NCBI GenBank assembly: GCA_030680295.1
Contig: JAUXVU010000023.1
Location: forward strand, 372,001-436,000
Reading direction: 5' to 3'
Length of the DNA: 64,000 nucleotides
Origin: Moraxellaceae bacterium
GTDB lineage: Bacteria > Pseudomonadota > Gammaproteobacteria > Pseudomonadales > Moraxellaceae
This document shows positions 27,685 to 34,971 of the stretch, piece after piece. The notes under the pieces were generated by a model, which was not told where the DNA came from, searched no databases, and saw nothing but the letters and a program-made list of their open reading frames with translations. Made by a program: the position numbers and the translations under genes. Each line of letters begins with the position of its first letter. Positions within the stretch are counted from its first letter, which is position 1.

Positions 27685-28755
27685 TCATCCAATTGTAAAA
27701 CCAAGTGATTCTTCTAACATTTCTGATAAATCGTCACTATTACGTTTAATGTTAATTGCATCACAACTCTTATATGGATTAGTTTTAGCATAATCATTAA
27801 TAACTATTCTCTTGCCATGCACCAGACCAAATATAATTTGATCATAATTTATACCTAAACGTTTTAATTGTTCGACTGTATCTTCTCTAAATGACTCTTT
27901 ACGTGAAGTTGTTAGGATAATTTCCACCTTACCAGAAGCATGTAGAGTATTAATAGCAGTAATATTTTTCTCAATACCATCAGTATCACCCCAACGTGGT
28001 GAGCTGTATTGACCTGAATTTATAACAAGCGTTCCATCAAGGTCAACAAATAAAGTTGTATATTGAGCCTTGTAAGAGTTCCATTCTTTAATAGTACCCC
28101 AGTCAGAATACTCTGAAACATTTTGACCTTTGAACTTTTCTCCTTCTAATAGCATTTGAAAAATAATGTGTGAAATGTATAAATCTTTGTTATCAGATAG
28201 CTGCTCATAAACGCGTATGAAGTCATCCGCTTCCTCAAATCCATAACCACCAACACAAAAAGTAGGACTTACAATCTTTTTCTCGACTATATTTAAAATA
28301 TAGCCATCATCATTGAGTTCAACGTAGCTCTTGTTTCTAGCGTTAATTTGATCTAGCTCATGCAAGTCTAAATAAGAAATAAAATTTCCACTAACAAATT
28401 CAGTTGTAAACTGATTATCTGAATCCTTGATATAAATTTGTCCAGTAATTCCAGATTTTTTTAAACCTTTATATACTGTTTCAGGTTGATTTGACGTTTT
28501 TTCGTCAAGAAGAATAATGTTCGCTAAGTGATCAATCCCAATCTCTTTAAACTGAATATTTAATGAATTAGAAAAATTATATTCATCCTCGTGCGTTTTT
28601 AAACCTATAAAGTTAATACTTTTGAACTGAATTAAAGGGAGGTTACGGATAGCCTCAATCACCATCATTTTTCCTCTAGGATGCGTAAGCATCCATTTTG
28701 GTTTCATATCTGGAAACCGTGATGAACTACCCGCTATCGGTATAATTAAATGCAT
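27685..28755 (-). CDS. Fused nucleotidyltransferase and HAD-like phosphatase
   Basis: A 356-residue two-domain protein. Residues 1-220 resemble sugar/choline-phosphate nucleotidyltransferases: the N-terminal loop PIAGSSSRFPDMKPKWML replaces the usual GxGTRF...KP pattern, and IYIKDSDNQF could hold the metal aspartates. Residues 232-345 match small capsular HAD proteins, with nucleophile motif FVDLDGTLV, LTTSRKESF and the closing HGKRIVINDYAK. It lies two bases after a kinase gene. Together they could phosphorylate and activate a small group for attachment to the polysaccharide. The substrate is unknown. Confidence 0.78.
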   Translation of the reverse strand: MHLIIPIAGSSSRFPDMKPKWMLTHPRGKMMVIEAIRNLPLIQFKSINFIGLKTHEDEYNFSNSLNIQFKEIGIDHLANIILLDEKTSNQPETVYKGLKKSGITGQIYIKDSDNQFTTEFVSGNFISYLDLHELDQINARNKSYVELNDDGYILNIVEKKIVSPTFCVGGYGFEEADDFIRVYEQLSDNKDLYISHIIFQMLLEGEKFKGQNVSEYSDWGTIKEWNSYKAQYTTLFVDLDGTLVINSGQYSSPRWGDTDGIEKNITAINTLHASGKVEIILTTSRKESFREDTVEQLKRLGINYDQIIFGLVHGKRIVINDYAKTNPYKSCDAINIKRNSDDLSEMLEESLGFTIG

Positions 28756-28756
28756 T

Positions 28757-29605
28757 TTAAATCCCCAATTCTAATAAACATTTTTCTAAAAAAATTAAAT
28801 CTTCACCATCATTAGCATAAGGAAATATTCTCAATATATTAACTGCTTGCAATATTTTATAAGTTTCTGAGTCTATTTTAAACTTGTTTACAATATATTT
28901 GTCTATCCAATTTAAAACCTGTTTTAATCTAACCACATCAAAATTTTTTTTTGTTTTACGCAATGACCAGTAAAAATGGGTGTCTTGTCTAATTTTTACA
29001 ATATCAATCCATGGTGATTCAATATAGCTATCCAAGAAATCAAATATACAAACATTATTGGTGCTTAAGGAAAATAGCATGTTAGAAAAAGTTAGATCCC
29101 CGTGACAGTTTCCGCTAGGTAAAAAGACTTCTTTTGTTAACAATTTCATCTCAATATTTTCAAATATATCTATTAATTCAGGGCATAAGGAGTTACGAGG
29201 TATTTTAATTTTAAGTTCATCAAGCTTAGCTTGGATTGCATTATTTGCTGAAAAGTGTACTTCTGAAGTAATATTTGATTTAATAAAGTTAGAGACTTCG
29301 GTTATTCTTTGACGAATTTTATCATTACCTGCAATTTGAAAAAATTCAATAAAATCATTGTAAGGAACATATTCCATATAGGCAGAGTAGCTGGTATTTT
29401 TAATTTCTTCATCTAATATCCCGGGCACACAAATTATCGAATTAACGGGAAGATTTTGTTTAAATCTTTTTTGTTTATCAATTTGCGCCCTTAAACGATG
29501 CACGTATTCTAAATTAGATGTATCTTTTTTTATAACATCACGGCCTTTATATTTTATAATCTGAACAGTGCAACCAGAATTGCCACTTACATCGAGCGCT
29601 TTCAT
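28757..29605 (-). CDS. APH/choline-kinase-fold phosphotransferase
   Basis: A 282-residue protein with the kinase catalytic motif CHGDLTFSNMLF (HGDLxxxN, residues ~185-195) and a metal-binding segment IFDFLDSYIESPWIDI, as in the aminoglycoside phosphotransferase/choline kinase fold. The N-terminal lobe has a lysine in KGRDVIKKDT that could bind ATP. In polysaccharide loci such kinases phosphorylate a small alcohol or a sugar. I placed the start at 29605, just after the GT4 stop; in-frame ATGs at 29620 and 29659 would overlap that gene. The adjacent nucleotidyltransferase-HAD fusion is its likely partner. Confidence 0.75.
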   Translation of the reverse strand: MKALDVSGNSGCTVQIIKYKGRDVIKKDTSNLEYVHRLRAQIDKQKRFKQNLPVNSIICVPGILDEEIKNTSYSAYMEYVPYNDFIEFFQIAGNDKIRQRITEVSNFIKSNITSEVHFSANNAIQAKLDELKIKIPRNSLCPELIDIFENIEMKLLTKEVFLPSGNCHGDLTFSNMLFSLSTNNVCIFDFLDSYIESPWIDIVKIRQDTHFYWSLRKTKKNFDVVRLKQVLNWIDKYIVNKFKIDSETYKILQAVNILRIFPYANDGEDLIFLEKCLLELGI

Positions 29606-29606
29606 T

Positions 29607-30755
29607 CTATTTGATACCATTTTTTGTTGTGTACTTTTCTTGATTATTAGCTGATGCATTTTTTAGAAAACAACTATATTCATGAATAATTTTTTTAGAT
29701 CCAAAACTCAAAAAACAAGAATCTTTAATTAATTTTCTAGACCATTTATTTTCAATTGCTGCGTTGATTCTGTGAGCAAGGTCAGTGCTGTTTTCTTTTT
29801 CACACAAATAACCATTTCGCCCAACACTAATAATTTCGGCATTGGCGCCTGGGCAATCCGTCACTACAACAGGCGTTCCAACCGCTAAAGCTTCAAGCGT
29901 GGCATTTGAAAAACCCTCATACCTGGACGACAGTACAAACAAATTAGCATTCTTAACATAGGGTAAAGGATTAGAACAAAACCCTGCTAAGGTTACGTAA
30001 TCGTTCAAATTCAAATCATCAATCATAGTTTGAAGCTTTTCTTTATCAGGACCATCACCATAGATCGTGAGCTTTGCTTCTGGAAAATCAATAGCAACAT
30101 GTTTCATAGCTGGTATAAGAATGTCGTAACCTTTTTGTGGCATTAGCCGTCCAACGGACACTAATGACGGTTTTCCAGGTAGGATCTTAGTATCACTGTC
30201 AATCAGTCGTGGTTCTAAGTATGCATCTGAAATAGGATTGTAAAGCACCTTTACTTGAGGAATATTATCTATATGCTTTGTTAAATCGTCAGCCATATAG
30301 TTGCTTTGTGCAATTAAGAAATCGGCTTGCTTAATCAGCCATTTATTTAACTGTATTGCAAAATTTTGTTTAAAACCCATCGCCCTCACTTCAGCAGAGT
30401 TAGCTGAAAAATCATTGGTTATGCGCGTAATCAACTTTGTTTTTTTCGGTAAAAAATGGTAAATCAAATTAGCCGTTGAATTCATACGCAAAGTTGTAAC
30501 CACGACATCTGGCTTTATCTTCCAAATAACACTAAATAATCCATCTGCTGGATAACGATGCCAAAGTCGAAATGATCGCATAACCACATGTTTAGTGACA
30601 TGTTCTGGCAATAGCGACCAATACTCACCAGCACCAGCCGTTGTTAGAAGATGCAAATCAAAATCTCTAGGACTAAGGCCGGAAAGAATTTCAAAAAAAA
30701 CTCGATCAGGGCCACCTTTATCTAACTGAGGTATTGCAAATAAAATCTTTTTCAT
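29607..30755 (-). CDS. GT4 glycosyltransferase
   Basis: A 382-residue GT-B glycosyltransferase. The C-terminal half shows VSVGRLMPQKGYDILIPA, TIYGDGPDKEKL and SSRYEGFSNATLEALAVGTPVV split here to its key part EGFSNATLEA, with the E-x7-E motif of family GT4. The N-terminus MKKILFAIPQLDKGGPDRVF is the acceptor-side domain. Donor sugar cannot be predicted. The start overlaps the stop of the pyruvyltransferase gene (ATGA). It belongs to the AT-rich block. Confidence 0.9.
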   Translation of the reverse strand: MKKILFAIPQLDKGGPDRVFFEILSGLSPRDFDLHLLTTAGAGEYWSLLPEHVTKHVVMRSFRLWHRYPADGLFSVIWKIKPDVVVTTLRMNSTANLIYHFLPKKTKLITRITNDFSANSAEVRAMGFKQNFAIQLNKWLIKQADFLIAQSNYMADDLTKHIDNIPQVKVLYNPISDAYLEPRLIDSDTKILPGKPSLVSVGRLMPQKGYDILIPAMKHVAIDFPEAKLTIYGDGPDKEKLQTMIDDLNLNDYVTLAGFCSNPLPYVKNANLFVLSSRYEGFSNATLEALAVGTPVVVTDCPGANAEIISVGRNGYLCEKENSTDLAHRINAAIENKWSRKLIKDSCFLSFGSKKIIHEYSCFLKNASANNQEKYTTKNGIK

Positions 30756-31999
30756 AAATCTTTATATGCTTCAAGTATTTTATTTCTTGTTTCTGATAAA
30801 CTTTTTTTTGATTTTTCTAACACTAAATCTCTATTAGCTATTAAAAAATCGATATTTGATACTAGTTGATCTACCCAACCATCCTCTCTTACACTAGGAA
30901 CGTTTAAAGGATAATCAAAATCTCCAAAGACCCCTCTAATTTTTCTCAGTATTGGCTCAACTGGAATTACTGGTGTATTTGCTGTTAAGGCGAGAATTGA
31001 GGTATGCAATCTGTTGCTAACAATAAAATTGGCACGACTCACGACTTCAGAATATATTTTATAACTAAATTGTTTTTCAACTACATCAACACATGAAATT
31101 TTCTTAAGCTCCATGGCAAACTTGATATCTGAAGACAACTCATTTGACATGACAATTGGCTTCAAACCTCTATCACGCAAAACATCTACTACTTTCGCCC
31201 AATCCTTAACATCACTCAAACCAGTTTTACCATTTATAACTACAATAACCGAACTATGGTCGATTCCATATTCCTTGCAAATATTATCAATTTCTTTCGA
31301 ATTAAACTCTGGTTCCGACATAAAAACAAGGTCAGGCACTAATCTTAATAAACTTTCATCAACTCCTAAATTAACTAATAAGTTTAATGAAAGTTGATCC
31401 CTTACATATATAAAATCCATTCTATTAAATAAATTAACTAAAACCTTGTTTACATCTAAATTGTCAATTTCATAACTAAAATTAGTAACACCTACCTTTG
31501 CTCCTAACTCTTTTGCAGCCAGAAGTTCTACCAACATTCTAAGGGGTGGATCTATACTCATAGGGTTTAATTCTCCAGCAGGATTTAGTAAAACCACCCT
31601 CGATTCTGAAAAATTCTTCAATCTATCAGAATATTGTTTTGAGTAATAACCTGTTTTAGCCAACCAACCTCTTAATTTTAACTTACTTCTTATTTTTGAG
31701 ATTACTTTAGGTTCCGATACCTTATATACTAACTCTACTGAATTCTTAAAGTCTTGTAACTCCCCATGACATAATCCAACAATTTTATCTATCCACTTAT
31801 TTACAATAGAATCAATCTCAAAATCATTTTTACCTCGCAACTGAGAAAAAGAAAACTGCGATAAATGATTTGGGGCACGCTCCAAAGCAAGTACTTCATC
31901 ATCAGAGCAATCAGATACTATTTTTATTAACTCAGATGAAAGCGCTTCGTTTCCGATATTTAATGTTTTAATTCTAGTAACCAATGTTATATATGACAT
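30752..31999 (-). CDS. Polysaccharide pyruvyl transferase family protein
   Basis: A 415-residue protein with the features of the CsaB/WcaK family: an N-terminal NIGNEALSSELIKIV segment, a middle region with VYVRD-type sequence (FIYVRDQLSLNLL), a GT-B-like second half, and the signature VSNRLHTSILALTANTPVI with the conserved R-x-H. Such enzymes add pyruvate from PEP to a sugar hydroxyl, giving the polymer an acidic ketal. The start at 31999 has a good AAGGAAT site and lies ten bases after the ABC-transporter stop; an upstream frame extension of 15 codons is not needed. GC content is among the lowest of the window. Confidence 0.83.
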   Translation of the reverse strand: MSYITLVTRIKTLNIGNEALSSELIKIVSDCSDDEVLALERAPNHLSQFSFSQLRGKNDFEIDSIVNKWIDKIVGLCHGELQDFKNSVELVYKVSEPKVISKIRSKLKLRGWLAKTGYYSKQYSDRLKNFSESRVVLLNPAGELNPMSIDPPLRMLVELLAAKELGAKVGVTNFSYEIDNLDVNKVLVNLFNRMDFIYVRDQLSLNLLVNLGVDESLLRLVPDLVFMSEPEFNSKEIDNICKEYGIDHSSVIVVINGKTGLSDVKDWAKVVDVLRDRGLKPIVMSNELSSDIKFAMELKKISCVDVVEKQFSYKIYSEVVSRANFIVSNRLHTSILALTANTPVIPVEPILRKIRGVFGDFDYPLNVPSVREDGWVDQLVSNIDFLIANRDLVLEKSKKSLSETRNKILEAYKDL

Positions 32000-32009
32000 A
32001 TTATTCCTT

Positions 32010-33845
32010 TTATGAATGCATAGCCATTCTTTTAAAATTTTCATTCGACTTTATTAAATAAGTATAGTTGCCTTTATCAACCACACTTCCATTTTCTATT
32101 AAAAATATCTGATCACATTGCTCAACAGTTTTTAGGCGGTGCGCAATCATAATAATAGTTTTTTGTCCGCTGAAATCATGAATGGCTTCCATGATCAACC
32201 TTTCCGTTATACCGTCCAATGCGCTGGTGGCTTCGTCGAACACTAATACGCTTGCATCGTGATAGAGTGCACGAGCGATGCCGATACGTTGGCATTGGCC
32301 ACCGGAAAGCTGCACCCCCCGCTCGCCAACTTTGGTGTAGATGCCCTGCTCTAGGCTTTGAACAAACTCTTCAAGGTGCGCGAGTTTGATGGCTTTATTT
32401 ACCTGTTGTTCGTCAATCTGATTTTTGGGAATGCCAAAGGCGACGTTTTCTGCAATGGTGCCTTCGGATAGGAAAATACTTTGCGGCACAAAGCCAATGG
32501 TATTTTGCCAGGCTCGCAAGTTGATTTTGTCAATAACAGTGTCATCAATCTTGAATTCGCCTTGTTGCGGCGTAATCAAGCCGAGCAATATATCAATTAG
32601 GGTTGATTTACCGGAACCAGATGGTCCGACCAGACCAATCACACTATTGGGTTGAATGCGCAGACTCAGGTTATTCAAAGCGGGTTGACTTTTGCTCGGA
32701 TAAGTAAAGGTAATGTGGTTAAGTTCAATCGCTTGTTTTGGGTGCAAGTTGGTTTGGATAGGTCTGGTCTGTTCAGCAGGCTTGGTGATGATGCTTTGGT
32801 TTAGGTTCGCGTTTTGATAGGTTTGTTGCGAGGCCATTAAATCCGGTTTAATCGCTTCAAATGAAGCAACATTACCCTTAATGGACGCCATGCTGGAATA
32901 AATTTGTTGAAACGCCGGTAGCAACTTAAAACCGGCCAGCGCATAGACCGATAAGATCGGCAAGATTAAGCCTAAATTACCTTGATGGCTGGCAATTAAA
33001 TAGAGTACCAAGCCAATCATGGCCCCAAAAGCAATTAGCTCCATAAGATAACGCGGCACTTGGGCGAGTGCGCCATTAGTCCCTTGGCTATAAGCGAGGG
33101 TTTTGCCGGTTTGGTTAAAGCGATCGATAAAATCAGCATCGCGCCCAAGTAGCAACACATCTTTTATTCCGCCAAAACCTTCGTTCATCAGCCGAAAGCG
33201 TTGCTCGAGCATACTTGAAATGGCTTTGCCATTCCGCTGCAATCGCGCACGGACGATTTTAAATAGAATGGCATAGGCCACGGCAAATAACACCAAACCC
33301 ACAATCGCAACCATTGGGTCATAGATAAAAATGGCAATGCTCATGAGTAAGCCCAACGCAATGCGGGCGTTCATGTGCATTAAGGGTTGCAAAATAAAGT
33401 TAGTGACCCGCGTGGATTCGTTAGCAATTTGTTTGGTGAGTTGGGCGCTACTGCCCGTAGCATGGAATAACCAGCCCTGCTTAAGGTAATGGCTATAAAG
33501 GCGATCTGCGATTTCTGTACCGACTTGGCTAGCAAACATGGCGAGTCGCCAAGTGGTGAGCATTGATATGAGGGCGGATAGAAACAACATCACCAACACG
33601 CCGACACCGAGTAAAAACACAAATTGAGCTTCGGTGCTGATGCCGCTGGCATTATAGATTTGAGCGATCAGAGTGTCTTGTTGCAAAAGGCTCATATCGC
33701 CTACTAGTGCCATAAAGGGTACAATTGCAGCAACCCCGGCGATTTCTGTAATAGCCATTAATATGACAAGAGCTTGTAGAGTGTAAAATCGAGATCGTTG
33801 ATTGGGTGTTAAAAGGTTAAATAACTCTTTAATAAGTTTAAACAT
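32010..33845 (-). CDS. PglK-type ABC flippase for lipid-linked oligosaccharide
   Basis: A 611-residue half-transporter: six membrane helices in residues 1-330, then a nucleotide-binding domain with Walker A GPSGSGKST, Q-loop, signature LSGGQCQRIGIARAL, Walker B VLVFDEATSALD and the switch His in MIAHRLK. Layout and context match PglK, which flips undecaprenyl-PP-linked heptasaccharide in Campylobacter. No Wzx-type flippase is present in the locus, so this protein probably does that job. The gene overlaps the epimerase gene by eight bases. A linker of about 35 residues between the two domains (QTYQNANLNQSIITK...) is longer than usual. Confidence 0.87.
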   Translation of the reverse strand: MFKLIKELFNLLTPNQRSRFYTLQALVILMAITEIAGVAAIVPFMALVGDMSLLQQDTLIAQIYNASGISTEAQFVFLLGVGVLVMLFLSALISMLTTWRLAMFASQVGTEIADRLYSHYLKQGWLFHATGSSAQLTKQIANESTRVTNFILQPLMHMNARIALGLLMSIAIFIYDPMVAIVGLVLFAVAYAILFKIVRARLQRNGKAISSMLEQRFRLMNEGFGGIKDVLLLGRDADFIDRFNQTGKTLAYSQGTNGALAQVPRYLMELIAFGAMIGLVLYLIASHQGNLGLILPILSVYALAGFKLLPAFQQIYSSMASIKGNVASFEAIKPDLMASQQTYQNANLNQSIITKPAEQTRPIQTNLHPKQAIELNHITFTYPSKSQPALNNLSLRIQPNSVIGLVGPSGSGKSTLIDILLGLITPQQGEFKIDDTVIDKINLRAWQNTIGFVPQSIFLSEGTIAENVAFGIPKNQIDEQQVNKAIKLAHLEEFVQSLEQGIYTKVGERGVQLSGGQCQRIGIARALYHDASVLVFDEATSALDGITERLIMEAIHDFSGQKTIIMIAHRLKTVEQCDQIFLIENGSVVDKGNYTYLIKSNENFKRMAMHS

Positions 33846-34860
33846 AATATCTCTTATACCAATTCATAAACTTCTCTATCCCCTCTTCAATCGATGTGCT
33901 GGGTTTAAATCCCGTATCCGCAATTAAGTCATCTACATCGGCATAGGTGATAGGTACATCGCCTGGTTGCATCGGCAGTAGGTTTTCTTGTGCTTTTTGA
34001 CCACAAGCAGTTTCTATGGCAGTGATAAAACGGCGCAGTGTGACAGGTTGGTTATTGCCAATGTTATAGATTTTATAAGGGGCCTGGACTTGAGTCAGTT
34101 CACTTTCTTGTACTGCCGGTATGCGCTTCATTACGCGCATCACACCTTCGATAATATCGTCGATATAGGTAAAATCACGCTGCATTATGCCGTTATTAAA
34201 GACATCAATCGATTCGCCCTTGAGTATTTTTTGGGTAAAGGAGAAATAGGCCATGTCTGGTCGGCCATATGGACCATACACGGTAAAGAATCTTAAGCCA
34301 GTGGTTGGCAAGCCATAGAGGTGACTGTAGGTATGGGCCATTAACTCATTTGATTTTTTGGTGGCAGCATAGAGACTAATTGGATAATCCACTCGATCAT
34401 CTGTACTAAACGGTTGCTTGGTGTTCATTCCATACACGGAGCTGGAGCTAGCATATACCAAGTGCTTCACCTGCGTTTGTCGACAGCCTTCAAGTATATT
34501 TACAAAACCCACTAGGTTAGAATCCACATAGGCATGCGGATTTTTTATAGAGTAACGCACCCCTGCTTGCGCTCCAAGATTAACAACCAAATCAAACTTT
34601 TCTTGCTCAAACAATTGTGCGATTGCTATACGATCCGCCAAATCAAGTTTGATAAAAAGTAGTTTTCCAAATTCTAGACGAGTCTGAGTGTTGAGTGCTT
34701 GACTATCTAGGCCAAGGATGTTTAAGCGATCCAGTTTGAGTTGTGGATCGTAATAGTCGTTTAGATTATCGATCCCAACAATTTGATGATCGAATGCTTG
34801 CAATGCTTTAATCAGATGAAACCCGATAAAACCAGCAGCACCCGTAATAAGAACTTTCAT
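33838..34860 (-). CDS. UDP-glucuronate 4-epimerase
   Basis: A 340-residue extended short-chain dehydrogenase-type epimerase making UDP-galacturonate from UDP-glucuronate. It has TGAAGFIGFHL (residues 6-16), the AQAGVRYSIKNP motif typical of GlcA epimerases (CapI/LspL/Gla), SSSSVYG, YAATKKSNE with the catalytic Tyr/Lys, and GLRFFTVYGPYGRPDMA. The substrate would come from ugd at 11.6 kb. The start is preceded by an AGAGG site and, directly before that, by an ops-like element. It is the first gene after the export genes and begins the assembly part of the locus. Confidence 0.92.
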   Translation of the reverse strand: MKVLITGAAGFIGFHLIKALQAFDHQIVGIDNLNDYYDPQLKLDRLNILGLDSQALNTQTRLEFGKLLFIKLDLADRIAIAQLFEQEKFDLVVNLGAQAGVRYSIKNPHAYVDSNLVGFVNILEGCRQTQVKHLVYASSSSVYGMNTKQPFSTDDRVDYPISLYAATKKSNELMAHTYSHLYGLPTTGLRFFTVYGPYGRPDMAYFSFTQKILKGESIDVFNNGIMQRDFTYIDDIIEGVMRVMKRIPAVQESELTQVQAPYKIYNIGNNQPVTLRRFITAIETACGQKAQENLLPMQPGDVPITYADVDDLIADTGFKPSTSIEEGIEKFMNWYKRYYV

Positions 34861-34877
34861 TTAATAAAACCTCTAAA

Positions 34878-34889
34878 AATGCTACCGCC
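34878..34889 (-). promoter_or_regulatory. ops/JUMPstart-like RfaH recruitment site
   Basis: The minus strand reads TGGCGGTAGCATTTTTAGAGG: the 8-base ops core GGCGGTAG is intact and is followed by C-A-T-T, one or two bases off the E. coli ops (GGCGGTAGCGTG). It lies in the 111-base leader between wzc and the epimerase gene, just before the ribosome-binding site. RfaH is encoded at 9.2 kb. The site fits RfaH loading plus ribosome recruitment for the assembly genes. Similar strings at 10224 and 61593 lie inside unrelated coding regions. Confidence 0.65.
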
Positions 34890-34971
34890 ACAGGAGACTA
34901 CGCCGCTTCCTGAGGGCGAAACAGAATTGCTAATCTAGTAATCTAGCGAAATTTTAATCAGTCACCTTGAA

